Origin: Hirudo medicinalis
Taxonomy: Eukaryota; Annelida; Clitellata; Hirudinida; Hirudinidae
NCBI GenBank assembly: GCA_011800805.1
Contig: MPNW01000326.1
Location: forward strand, 1-20,079
Length of the DNA: 20,079 nucleotides
Reading direction: 5' to 3'
Position numbers and translations under genes: made by a program. This document shows positions 1 to 10,737 of this stretch, piece by piece. Below the pieces are notes generated by a model that was given only the letters and a program-made list of their open reading frames with translations, made no database searches and was not told the DNA's origin. Every line of letters begins with the position of its first letter. Position 1 is the stretch's first letter.

Positions 1-152
1 AATGAATGAATGAATGAATGAATGAATGAATGAATGAATGAATGAATGAATGAATGAATGAATGAATGAATGAATGAATGAATGAATGAATGAATGAATG
101 AATGAATGAATGAATAAATGAATGAATAAATGAATGTATGAATAAATGAATG
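1..152. repeat. (AATG)n tetranucleotide array
   Basis: About 28 perfect AATG units from the window start to around 115, then interrupted AATGAATA units to about 152. The array continues past the left edge. Confidence 0.98.
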
Positions 153-241
153 AATGATTTGAATGCCTTTGATCGAATTGAGCCACAATTTTCCAATGAA
201 ACGAACAAATTAAGCTTCCAATAAATGTTGACAAAGACATT

Positions 242-359
242 CTCACCTAGCAAAGAATTAGTTCAAAGACGTAGCATTACAAACTGGTGACGTCAGCTAT
301 CCTTCCATATGGTGCCTTCACAGCTGCTTCTTGCAGCTCCTTTTATTCCACTCGCTGCT
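242..359. repeat. 118-bp direct repeat, copy 1
   Basis: Matches 2297-2414 at 117 of 118 positions (the only difference is C280 versus T2335), with unrelated flanks on both sides. It contains the palindromes TGACGTCA and CCATATGG and a hairpin AGCTGC-TTCTT-GCAGCT. On the minus strand it ends TTGCTAG|GTGAG, a good 5' splice site. All frames on both strands hold stop codons, so it is not an internal coding exon; a non-coding exon, a small-RNA-like unit or a piece of a dispersed repeat are open options. Confidence 0.95.
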
Positions 360-496
360 TCTCACACATTTCCATGCGGAATTCACTTCCATGCGATGAT
401 TGTTTGAGTGTGTCATTGTATTTCTTCCTCTTCTTCTTCTTTTAAAGCCATATTTTGGCATTCGGGTTTTGATGTTGAAGTTTCATTTTTGATGTG

Positions 497-630
497 GTTA
501 AGTTATGATTAAATTATGATTAGGTTATGATTAGGTTATGATTAAGTTGTAATTAAGTTATGATTAAGTTATGATTAGGTTGTAATTAAGTTATGATTAA
601 GTTATGATTAGGTTATGATTAGGTTGTGGT
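497..630. repeat. 11-bp minisatellite (TTATGATTAAG/TTATGATTAGG)
   Basis: About 12 tandem copies of an 11-bp unit alternating AAG and AGG endings, with GTTGTAATTAA variants recurring every few units, suggesting a higher-order period built from several 11-mers. Confidence 0.93.
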
Positions 631-2296
631 TCACGTTGAAGAAATGTTTTGTAGACGTCCAATTTATTTAAAGAAGCGTTCAAAGTAGTTGCAATAAATA
701 ATGATGTCGTTGCCAATTTATGTAAATTGCTTCCCTCAAAAAGCAACTTTAAAAAATGGCAAAATTTATTCCACTTGGTCTTGCGATGCTCAAAGTCGAT
801 GTTTTGAGAAATGTTCAGTCCAGGCGTGGGTGTCAAAGAGAGGTCTTAATAATGGTATTTATTAATAATGGTATTTATGAACGTCCGTTGCATTACAAGA
901 TGTTTTCAAACCAGCACTTAACTATTACAATAAACCACTAATAATTATTAATATTACATTCTGGAACATATTTGTAATGTAATGACAATTAACAACGGCG
1001 TAATTTTGTGAAGGTTGATTTTCATGCATCATTTCACAAATAATTATGTTTTCCAGCAAAGGAAATTGAGTGTTTTATGAATAAACATTTGAACTCATTT
1101 AAAATCCAATTCAATCGAAATCACTTTTTAAGCCAGAAAAAATCGATGAAAACATTTCATGATTTTAAAGTAAAATTTCGGTGAAATTATTTGAAGTTTG
1201 AAATTTGTTCGCATTTACACGAGAAATTCAAAGATTTACTCGGATTAATCACTGGAAATGTTGATGTAATTCTTCGTTTCATGCAATCTCTTGTTGCTTG
1301 TAATTTTCAATGAACGAAATGAGGGCCCAATAAGTGCATTGGTAATCTGTTCATTGATAACAATAATAATTGATCATTACAAGTCCGGTTGCTTAGTTAA
1401 TGTAAATAATTAATAGTTAATGAGTTTTATTTATTTAGCAACTGGTTAATAAAAATTAATCATTAATTGACGTCATTAATAATTGGTTGGCATGATCAAT
1501 CATTCATTAGCAGCATCAATCATTCACGTGCGCCAAACAATTGATTATGAATTGTAATGATTGATTGACATTCATATTTGATTGACAGCTTAACTAACTA
1601 ATTAATTGGTGGCTTATCAACCAATTAACTTGATTTGTTATTGCGATTGAAGCAACATTCATTTGAATTCAACTGCATTTAACAATAATTATAATAATTT
1701 TACTGTTTCTCAATGTTGCACTTATAATTGCAATGTTTTCTCATGATTTATTATTTAAAAGTTAATTTGTTATCGTTGTTATTATTGTTGTTGTTGTTGT
1801 TGTTGTTGTTACTGTTGTTATTTGAGGTCATGTCGAGACACAACGAGAACACAAATTTTTTTCAAATAGCTTCCTTGTGATTGCTCGCTTAGAGGGATTC
1901 ATTAAATATTGACATCAAAATCTTATTTCTAATTAAAAATATTTCATGACGACATTTAACTTCTTAGTTGAAATATTTTTTCAGAAATATTCTTTATTTC
2001 TCTTTTGAAACTAAGTAAATAAATTCAGTAAAACACTTGAAATAGCAAACAATATTCTTCGTATTAGATTCACAAACATTCCACGAAAACCATCATCGGA
2101 AGGAACACCATCATCATCGTCATCGTCATCATCATCACGAACACCAGAGTGGTCGTCATCATTATCATCACATTCACAATCCACAAGGAGGTTGAATATT
2201 TAGTTCTGAGCATTTCACATCTATTCAGAGAGACGCAGAGATACTAAAACATACAAGCACACAAACAAAACACAAATGAAACATACATGTTCGATA
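631..2296. other. Intergenic, no gene seen
   Basis: AT-rich sequence with scattered stops in all frames. It holds a (GTT)n run near 1783-1810 and an ATC-rich tract near 2100-2175. Short ORFs at 597-836 and 756-941 show no recognisable motif. TAATTAAT-type words are dense at 1380-1620. Confidence 0.6.
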
Positions 2297-2414
2297 CTCA
2301 CCTAGCAAAGAATTAGTTCAAAGACGTAGCATTATAAACTGGTGACGTCAGCTATCCTTCCATATGGTGCCTTCACAGCTGCTTCTTGCAGCTCCTTTTA
2401 TTCCACTCGCTGCT
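2297..2414. repeat. 118-bp direct repeat, copy 2
   Basis: Second copy of the unit at 242-359, same orientation, 2055 bp away, one mismatch. The same splice-donor-like CTAG|GTGAG closes its minus-strand 3' end. The sequence before and after differs completely from copy 1, so the unit has sharp edges. Confidence 0.95.
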
Positions 2415-2580
2415 CAATTGTTGCAAGTTCCATTTACGTTCTTCACTTTTAAGTAACAAATTAATAACTATTCAAAATAATAATTATTTTATTAATTACA
2501 CTGAAAGTGTTTATAAAACATTTCATCAATTTATTTTATTAATAAGCTTAATTAGATGATATTTTACATTTGTCTTGACA

Positions 2581-2716
2581 TTAAGAATCACAAGAATCAA
2601 TCATAAGGATCAATCACAAGAATCAATCCTAAGAATCAATCTTAAGAATCATAAAAATCAATCACAAGAATCAATCGTAAGAATCAATCACAAGAATCAA
2701 TCATAAGAATTAATCA
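2581..2716. repeat. 12-bp minisatellite (CAAGAATCAATC)
   Basis: About 11 degenerate copies of AAGAATCAATCN in tandem, with alternating CACAAG, CATAAG and CTTAAG spacers. Confidence 0.9.
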
Positions 2717-3432
2717 CTGATTAACGAAAATGTTTTTTCTGTCCTAACCCTAAACCTGTCTTTCAAAAATCAAAACACCGTTATGCTTAACTTTGATCTC
2801 GCCAAGGAAATGTTGCAATGAGTGTCATTATTTTATTGGCTAAAATGAAAATAATAAATGGCAATTATGTAATCTGCATTAATTAACATTAATTGGCATT
2901 AAACGTTTTAGTTTAAAACTCATTAAAATACGAAACCGTTGGTCGAAGAAATGAAAGGATTTGAAAGCGTGTTTGAAATTTTGAGTCCACGTCACGTTAG
3001 AATTCAATCCTTTCGAGGTCATCCATTCCTTCGAGTGAAATTGTTTCCTGATCTTCCGAGTGAAAATTGGAAGTTCCGAGTTTTATCTTTTACGAAGGTT
3101 TCGTTCATAAAAGTTGTTTGTGCGGAGTTTCATTTGTGGACGTAGATTTTAATGGAAGCTTTGAAAGTCTTTAATTTGGAAAATTTCTACGTTTTAAGAA
3201 GATTTGTTGATAAAATTCGTTTAATGCTCGTTTAACTCTGCTTATTATTTTAATATCTCATGCTTGTACTTCAAAAAGTACTCTCCACATATGATTAGCT
3301 TTTTTAAACGGGCTTCGTCTGTCATATATATTGAATATATATTGAAACTCACTGTTCATCGTTATAATTTTGTGACTTACGTCCTTCAAATACAGCCAGA
3401 TACTCGCCCTCATCGAACTGGGTGCTTAGGAC
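2717..3432. other. Intergenic, no recognised gene
   Basis: A 68-codon open frame at 2939-3145 on the plus strand (MVEEMKGFESVFEIL...) lies in a slightly GC-richer patch, but I recognise no domain and see no splice context. The rest is low-complexity AT-rich DNA. Confidence 0.5.
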
Positions 3433-3494
3433 GGTGCTCCAACAATGGGACTCGAACTCGCGCTGCCACCAAACATTAGACCAAGAGGGAGCAC
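3433..3494 (-). ncRNA. Degenerate tRNA-like element (tRNA pseudogene or SINE head)
   Basis: On the minus strand the ends GTGCTCC (3488-3494) and GGAGCAC (3434-3440) form a 7-bp acceptor-like stem. Inside lie an A-box-like TGGTCTAATG and a B-box-like GAGTTCGAGTCCC. At 62 nt it is too short for a normal tRNA, there is no clear anticodon arm, and the T-stem does not pair well. A tRNA-derived SINE is a reasonable alternative; its body would continue toward lower coordinates. Confidence 0.35.
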
Positions 3495-3505
3495 GACGCT
3501 CCTCG

Positions 3506-3507
<2 letters not shown>

Positions 3508-3545
<38 letters not shown>

Positions 3546-3549
3546 TTTG
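3508..3549. repeat. (TTTA)n tetranucleotide array
   Basis: About ten uninterrupted TTTA units immediately beside the tRNA-like element. Confidence 0.95.
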
Positions 3550-4040
3550 ATTAAAGTACGTTGCATGACTAAGATGATTTGGACTACGCTGCTCGATTTC
3601 AGTAGGTCTCGAGTTTAAAGCTGGAATGCGATTTAGGAAAAGTTGAAAGTTGAAAGTTGAAAGTAGCACAGTTGACCTAAGAATGACTCAGAGAATGACG
3701 TGTGCCAATTTCAAGTCGTTACCGTTCATCGTTTCAGAGGAGTTCTTGGGACAGACAGACACAGGCACTATCTGTTTCATGTTATAGATTATAGTTTGTC
3801 ATGTTTGCATTCTTTATAAATGATTCCATTTTTATTCTTTCAGCATTTTAGTTTCTCTTGAATGCAACCAAAGAAGTCTAAAAATTCCCAAAATTAACAA
3901 AGTAAAATTTCTTCTCAATGTTCTAGTTCTAAATTTATCAGCCTTTTCTGAAGAGTTACAGAGATGCTATTAACATTTATGTTTAATTAATATTAATAAT
4001 AATAATAATAATAATAACAATAATGATAATGATGATGATA

Positions 4041-4080
<40 letters not shown>

Positions 4081-4399
4081 TACTAAATTGTATTATTTAA
4101 TTTGTTTTAATTAATCGATATTTTTAAACTTCAAATACTCCATAAATTAATCATCAAATATATTGATAACTCTGGAAATGTAAAAAAGAAAGAAGGAATA
4201 TTTGTAAAATTATTAGTCATCAGAATTAATGAAAATAAAAAATTATTGGCCTAACTATAATAAATAAGAATAATTTCCATAAAGCTTGTCTTCAGTTCCA
4301 TCCTCGAGACATCTAAATGACTAACCATCTTGAAAGTCAGCCCACGCACCTTTTCATGCAAATGTCGTCATTCCCTGTAAAAGTCACGTCATTCAAACC
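3550..4399. other. Intergenic with (AAT)n tract, no gene seen
   Basis: Contains three tandem GTTGAAA units near 3645-3663 and an (AAT)n/(ATA)n tract at about 3987-4080 broken by GATGATG. No coding potential recognised. Confidence 0.6.
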
Positions 4400-4465
4400 A
4401 ACCAACCACAAATACTTTCAATCAAGTATATCAACCAACCACAAATACTTTCAATCAAAGAAATC
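4400..4465. repeat. 33-bp tandem duplication
   Basis: Two copies of a 33-bp unit starting AACCAACCACAAATACTTTC; the first 26 bases are identical and the last few differ (GTATATC versus AGAAATC). Confidence 0.9.
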
Positions 4466-4964
4466 AACCAGCTAAACAAATCACATAATGACTGAGCAGC
4501 CAACAAAGCATGTTTCTGGAGTTATTTAAATGCTTATTGAAGTTTAAATGCTGAAATTTGCTTCAACAACTTAAAAGCACTTTGGGGACTTTATTTTAAA
4601 GATTTTAATCCGAAAATAAGTTATTTATATTTTTATGCCAGTCATATTAATTACATACAATATATTATGTTAATTATTATTATTCATATATATTTATATA
4701 CATGTTAATTATAATTATTATTCATATATTAACACATATATTAAATATGTATTAAGATCTATTATCTCAGATATATTATATTTATTACATAAATTTATTT
4801 AATGTTTTGATTTTCCTGTCCATTTATCAATTCAAATAAACGGGACAAATGTTCACCTTTTTTCAGAACATCCTTCAAAGTTACGTTGAACTTTAAATCT
4901 TGATTTCAAAACATTTCGTGGAAATGTTTCATTACTTTTTCTGACCACCAAGGTCGTCATCATT
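4466..4964. other. Intergenic, no gene seen
   Basis: Very AT-rich (TATATTAATTATTATT-type words at 4650-4800) with stops in every frame. Confidence 0.6.
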
Positions 4965-5069
4965 TAACATCATCATCATCATCATCATCATTAACATCAT
5001 CATCATCATTATCATCATTAACATCATCATCATCATCATTAACATCATCATCATCATCATCATCATTAA

Positions 5070-5105
<36 letters not shown>

Positions 5106-5226
5106 TAACATCATCATCATCATTAACATCATCGTCATCATTAACATTATTATTATCGTCATCACCATAGCATAAGCATCATCGTCATGGTCATCGTCAT
5201 CTTTAGTGTAGTCATCACTATCGTCG

Positions 5227-5261
<35 letters not shown>

Positions 5262-5275
5262 ATCATCATCATCCT
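4965..5275. repeat. Compound (CAT)n array with TTAACAT interruptions
   Basis: Over 300 bp of CAT repeats broken at fairly regular points by CATTAACAT to about 5150, then passing into (CGT)n/(CAT)n at 5218-5275. The poly-Met frame seen on the minus strand here is an artefact of the repeat. Confidence 0.97.
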
Positions 5276-6190
5276 AATATTTCCGCGTTTCCAACATGGC
5301 TTCATATTTCAAAATTTCTCAAAATATAATTTTTTTAAATCTTCGCGAAGCTTGTGCTGAAAAGGATGTCTGATATGAATTTATTAATAGGTCACATTTA
5401 ATCATCATCATCATGGCTTGCTTAATGAATCATTACCAGGATAGCTTGTTTATTTCAACTTTTTTTATGATGTTCCTGTTGTCATCAACAATCGAAAATG
5501 CTGAAAAATTGCTTTTTTTGCAGAAGAATGGATCTTCTCACCAATTACTACCTGAATGACGATGATGATGACGATGACTATGATGATAACGATGACGACG
5601 ACCAGGGATTTATTTACCTCCATAGGGGACGGTTCTTCAAAATTTTGGGAACACCCCCCAACAGCTGCACTTCCCAGAACCAAGTTAAGTTCAATTTTTT
5701 ACTGAAAAGCAAAAAAATGTCATCAGGTCCGAAGTCAAGTCTGTAGCCCTTGGCCGACGCCCCCTAGTGACAAATTTCTGTATAAATTCTTGTCTATGAC
5801 GATGTCTATGCCGGTCAAGATGATGACGACGACGACGACGAAATGATGATGATACTTAGGATGGTGATGACTAAGAAGATGATGACAACAAAATTACGAA
5901 GAAAATTTCGTTTGCAATCCACGACACTCCATCCGATCATCACACGACAATCATCATCATCACAAGCAGCAACGATTTCGGGTTATCGATGAATTTCCAA
6001 ACAATTATTAAAATTACATTAAATTTATTTCATCGTTAAATCACACTAATTAGATCCACAAATTAATTTCTGAAACCAAAAATAAAAATATAACTGAAAC
6101 TTCAAAAAGAATCAACCGCTCATTTGGAGCGAATAGAAGGATTCGATTTTTGTTGTATGCATGTGCTGTGCTGTATGTGTGTGTTGTGTT
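5276..6190. other. Intergenic with short (GAT)n tracts, no recognised gene
   Basis: (GAT)n-rich at 5557-5605 and 5818-5885. A GC-richer patch at 5600-5770 (CCATAGGGGACGG, ACACCCCCCAACAGC, CGCCCCCTAGTG) stands out from its surroundings and may be a repeat fragment, but no protein motif is visible. Confidence 0.5.
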
Positions 6191-6270
6191 GCACACGTGT
6201 GTTGTGATTTGCACACTTGTGTTGTGTGTTGCACACATGTGTTGTGATTTGTGCACGTGATGTATTGTGT
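6191..6270. repeat. 20-bp TG-rich minisatellite
   Basis: Four tandem units of the type GCACACGTGTGTTGTGATTT, the last diverged. Each unit starts with a self-complementary GCACAC-GTGTG core, so the repeat is also rich in alternating purine-pyrimidine dinucleotides. Confidence 0.9.
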
Positions 6271-7250
6271 TGTGCGAGTGTGACACGATTATTTGTCTCG
6301 TCAATGGAGGCTTGTTTGCTGTGGTGAGCAAATAAAAGCATCATTTCTTTTCCTGATGTACTCAGCATCGGGAACATTTGGATATGTAATATAATAAATA
6401 ATAAAATAATTTTCAATCAATCCTGAATGTCATTCAGCAAAGTTATTGGTTGGCTTCAAGTGAAAGTTAACAATTGTTGTCAAAATGATGATTTCTCAAC
6501 AAATTTCTCAGATGCCGTCAACAGTTTCTGTTTCTGCTCAACAATTGAGCCAAGAACAATTGTATTTCTTTTCGTCTCCAAACGTTTAATGGTCGATTAA
6601 ATTTAAATTAAATTTTATTCGAAAATAAATTTATTTCCATACAATAATCGCTCTTTTTTTTTTTAAGAAATTAAGATATTAAAATGTAAATAAATAATTA
6701 AATGTTTGTAATATTTATTATTAAATGTTTGTAATAAAAGACACAGCACATGTATGGGTTCATCTCTTGAGTTGGTCACGTGATGATATTTCTAAAAATA
6801 ACTATAACCTGGAGCATGATTTGCATGAAATAAAGCAATGTCAAGGGGTGTTTGGCACGTACCATTTCACGTAGGGGTGTCCAACATCTTTATGGTCGAA
6901 CCTTAACAACGACCAACAACTCCGACTCTCGCATAAATTAGGTGATTATTGTTATTGTTGTTGTAATCATTATCACGTCTGGTCTGTTGTGCAATCATTA
7001 TCATGTCTTGTGCAATCGTATTCATCTGTTGTTGGAATTCAGTTTGATGTTGGGTCTTCTCCTGGGACGAAACTGTGAGATTTATCAAATTGGATTTTAA
7101 CTCGCAAACAATTCAATTGTCGTTTCGCGTTTTATTTATCCGGGAAATTCAAAACTTAAACTTATATGTCTTAAACTTATATTATTATATCTATGACTAT
7201 CTATTATATGAATATCTATTATATTATTATATCTACGACACTTACGCGAT
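6271..7250. other. Intergenic, no gene seen
   Basis: AT-rich, ending at 7140-7240 in repeated TATTATATTATTATATCTA words just outside the A-rich tail of the retrotransposon. No recognised coding content. Confidence 0.55.
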
Positions 7251-8455
7251 ATTTTTTTTGTGTTTTTTTTTTGTTTTTTTTGATCAATTTTATTCATCCA
7301 AGCACCACAATAACAAACACCAAAGCAATACAAAAACCAAATAAAATAACTCAAGGATCAGCCTTAAGGAAACACATGCTTCCGTTATCAGACTGACCCT
7401 CATTAACATGTCACAAGTAGGCACCGTAAGAACAAAAGTAAACAAATGAATTACTTAAAGAATACCGAGCAATATGTACAACTTGTAAGGCTTTTTAAAC
7501 AACAGATAAAGAATATTGAAAGGACAAAATGGAAATTGATCTTTTATTGATAATGGAATTGAAGAGTATAATCTTGGACCAAAAGATTGAATAGGAAAGA
7601 GTTTGAAAGTAGATTTAGCAAATGAGGGACTGTATTCATGTATGGTACGAAGAAAGTGAATAACCCTACTCACTAGGGTTATTGTAGAAAAAAAACCCTG
7701 TAAATATCTGGGGAAGTGCATTGTAATCATAAGATTACATAAAAAGTGCAATTTGTTTGAAACTCTGGATTTGCTGAATGTTTAATAGGTTATTGTTAAC
7801 AAAAGTTGACTTAGTTGAAGATAAAAATGGTAACAAGAAAACAATCCGAATAATAGGTTTTTGTAAAAGGTTTAACCTATCGAGATGAAAATGATAGGTA
7901 GAAGCCCATACAATGTTACAATAAGTTAGGTAGGAGTAAATAAGAGAAAAATACAATAGAAGAGCTATTTTAGTGTTAATAAATGGGCGGATTCTTGAAA
8001 TAATGCCAATGTTTCTAGTTATTAAATTTTGAATGTGAGAAATATTTGGACCAAGTTAAATGTTCATCCCTCAAAATGCCAAGATACCGAATTTTAGTAA
8101 TTTAGAAGAACATTGTTAATAGAAAGGGAAGAGTCAAAGGATTCAGACTTTTTAGAAGAATGGAAAATAATAAAACTTGATTTATTTAAGTTGAGAGATA
8201 AGCGATTAAAAATAAACCAATTATTGATAATAACTAATAACCCTGAGGTACACCATAATCCATAACCACAGCTTCTGAAAGAACATTGTTGAAAAACACC
8301 CTTTGACTCCTCAGACAAATAATTAGAAAAACAATTTAATACAAAACCTCTAACACCATCATTTTCAAGTTTACGTAATAATATGTGATGATTTACAGTA
8401 TCAAAAGCCTTTTACAAATCAAGAAACAAAGCAAGAACAATATCACCAACATCGA
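7251..8455 (-). mobile_element. 5'-truncated non-LTR retrotransposon (jockey/CR1/L2-like), decayed
   Basis: Read right to left. At 8340-8455 the reverse transcriptase reads FLDL-stop-KAFDTVNHHILLRKL and then GVRGFVLNCFSNYLS, the usual palm motif A and following helix. After a frameshift YGVPQG appears at about 8241-8255, and only some 22 nt later comes WFIFNRLSLNLNKSSFIIF; the stretch expected between, with the catalytic F/YADD, is absent. At 7735-7990 the C-terminal part reads IGIISRIRPFINTKIALLL, SYLTYCNIVWASTYHFHLDR, and at 7455-7720 LPRYLQGFF and FGPRLYSSIPLSIK, all characteristic of the post-RT region of this LINE group. A 3' untranslated region follows with AATAAA (7289-7294) and an A-rich tail (7251-7281). 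Frameshifts, stops and the deletion show a dead copy. The right edge is where similarity stops and is approximate; the exact clade is not settled. Confidence 0.85.
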
Positions 8456-10737
8456 TTGTTTGGAATTATACAAATACAAATACAAATACAAGCAAAATTT
8501 TACTATTTCACTTCTTCATGTTAAGTCATTTTTAAAGGAACTTTTATATGGAAGTGAAAATATTGCAATAACAAAACATTTATAAAGTTTAATATTTGTG
8601 CAAAAAATAAGTAAAAGTTTTAAATAGTTTATAAATCTTTACGTAAAATAGAAATGTCAAGTTCCTGAATCGATTATCGAAGTTCGAAACAGAATTTCTT
8701 CTTCTAAGGTGGTCCTCACAACGGATGTGAATCTCCTTAAGTTTTGCCTTTGGACATCAATTTCTTTCACGTTTCAATCATCTTTGTGTTTTAGTTTTGT
8801 TTGCTGGTGTTTGATGTCCACAAAACAAAAACCGAACCAGGTGAAGGGGATTCCTTAGTCTTCTGAATGATAACTTTTTCAACTTTTCACTTGGCCCACG
8901 TACTACTGTTATTTATCATTACTGGTGAACCTCCAATATAAATATTAATGAGGTGATTGATATTCAAAAGAGAGGACACCCTGCTAACCCAAGGGATGAA
9001 ACGCTTGCAGACGGGGAAATTAATCCGGGAGCTCCAGAAAGAAGTGAAACTAACTGTGAAACATCCAATGAATAAATTAACACTGGTGAGGTGATTAATA
9101 TTCATGATAGCGCAGCAATTTCCTTCATCAATATTTACCTTCTCCTTAATGTCTGCTCAGGAAATGTTTCGTGGAGCAGAATAAAGCAAATAAAATGAAT
9201 ATTCATGAATGTATGGTTGTCAGTAAAATGAAGAACCCATTCACGATTGTCTGACGTTGTTTCACTGTCAAGTTCTGTGATCATGAAATATCATGAAATA
9301 TGGAAACTCAAAACATTGAGAAATTTGTTGGTTATGTTTTAATATTTATTGTAAAATAGTTCCTTATCGAAAAGATCCTTACAAATGTTTTATGAGCTCC
9401 GATCTGGAAATGACAACAGAGTGAAGGAGCGCCAAACAAGTTAATAAAATATGACATAGCAAATTATTAGTTAATAAAGTATTTAAATGATAATAAGTTA
9501 GTAAATAAGATCTATTTCTAAAATCTTCATTCCATGCCAAATTGAGCCAACCTTGAACATTACAAAAACCAAATAATTGCAAAATAAGCAAATAACAAAT
9601 ATTTCCAATTTTTTATCAACTAAAAAGCTGAAAATGTCTCTCAAAATGGTCGACAAACAATATATTCACGAGTGTGAAGACTCGCATTATCCGCTATTTT
9701 GAACAATTAGAAAAATTCAAAAAATATTTGATTAAAAATTACCAGCTACAGATAAAATGCTACCAATAACTCAAAAGACTCCAAACAAGTAGAGGTATTT
9801 GACAATTATAAATAAATTATAATTAAATTATTATAAAATAAAATAAATTAAATTAATACCAAGATTCTTAAAATAAAAACCAAAATGTAAAATACTGCCA
9901 ACCTGTTCCACAAAATAACGGTTACATAATTTAAGTAATATTATCAAATAATGCTCTTCTGAGGTATTGGTCGCATTTTTATACTAATTATGTTTTATGA
10001 ATTGTTCAAAAATGGTCTTCACATTCGTAATAATTTTAATATTTGAATATTATCACCATTTTTAGATAACCATTATTATTATTATTACTTAATATTTAAA
10101 AAATTTAGTAACGTAATAATAAATTTTCAAAATAAATCTTGACCTCTCCAGTCATCGGAAAAATTACCTCCACGGAAAATCCTCAGCATGGAAAGGTTTT
10201 TGCAATAATAATCATTCGTATTGCTTGTTTCTTTAACTCTTTCCACAAACCCAACTCCAAATGAACTCTGCACTAAAACACTAAAAAAAGCCACCCTTAA
10301 TCATCAAAACATTGCCTACGGAAGCATCTTGAAGACTCACTGACGACATAACATCAACATTCATCTGCGGACACCTAAAGAACATCGACTTCAACTTAAC
10401 GTCACCCGCTTCAGAGTTTTCATTTCAGCACCCTTAAAGGCAAATTATGCCTTTAATCAACTGAACAATAGCACGCAGTCACCCCAAAATCTTTCTGTTA
10501 AAATGATTTCAAACGATAAGGAGGTGTTTATTAACCATTATTATTAAATCCATTATTAACCAAATAATTGGAGCATCGTTTCAAATCGCAATCACTTGAG
10601 AACAATTACAATCAAACAACAAAATCACCCTCAGCTGAGTTTGAATCAAAACACAACAAACAGAAACAAATATTTCAGTTGAATGAACGAATCACAGAAT
10701 GAAACACTTCCCAATAAATCTATGAATCGCTCGAATT
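8456..10737. other. Intergenic, no recognised gene
   Basis: Spans the unresolved 5' edge of the LINE to the end of CDC25. Short tracts such as ACAAAT repeats (8470-8490) and an inverted pair TGGACATCA/TGATGTCCA (about 8752 and 8807) are visible. A 43-codon patch on the plus strand at about 8940-9075 (VIDIQKRGHPANPRDE) looks gene-like but lacks any domain or splice support. Nothing else stands out. Confidence 0.5.
10527..10532 (-). promoter_or_regulatory. Candidate polyadenylation signal AATAAA of CDC25
   Basis: First canonical minus-strand AATAAA I found downstream of the CDC25 stop, about 205 nt after it. In sequence this AT-rich such hexamers arise by chance, so only position supports it. 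Confidence 0.35.

Noticed and set aside
1..152. CRISPR-like or satellite array at the window start
   Set aside because: A plain 4-bp microsatellite with no spacers, in a eukaryotic genome.
242..359. Spliced-leader RNA gene in the 118-bp repeat
   Set aside because: The donor lies at the very end of the conserved unit; a true SL RNA would have a conserved intron part and Sm site after the donor, and the copies diverge there.
4932..5168. Poly-methionine open frame
   Set aside because: It is the translation of the (CAT)n array; no unique sequence is encoded.
8887..9105. Possible coding exon on either strand
   Set aside because: Open frames exist, but no domain, splice context or base-composition shift supports them.
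10438..10458. Inverted repeat AAAGGCA-AATTA-TGCCTTT as a terminator
   Set aside because: Hairpin terminators do not apply to Pol II genes, and a 7-bp stem is expected by chance over this length.
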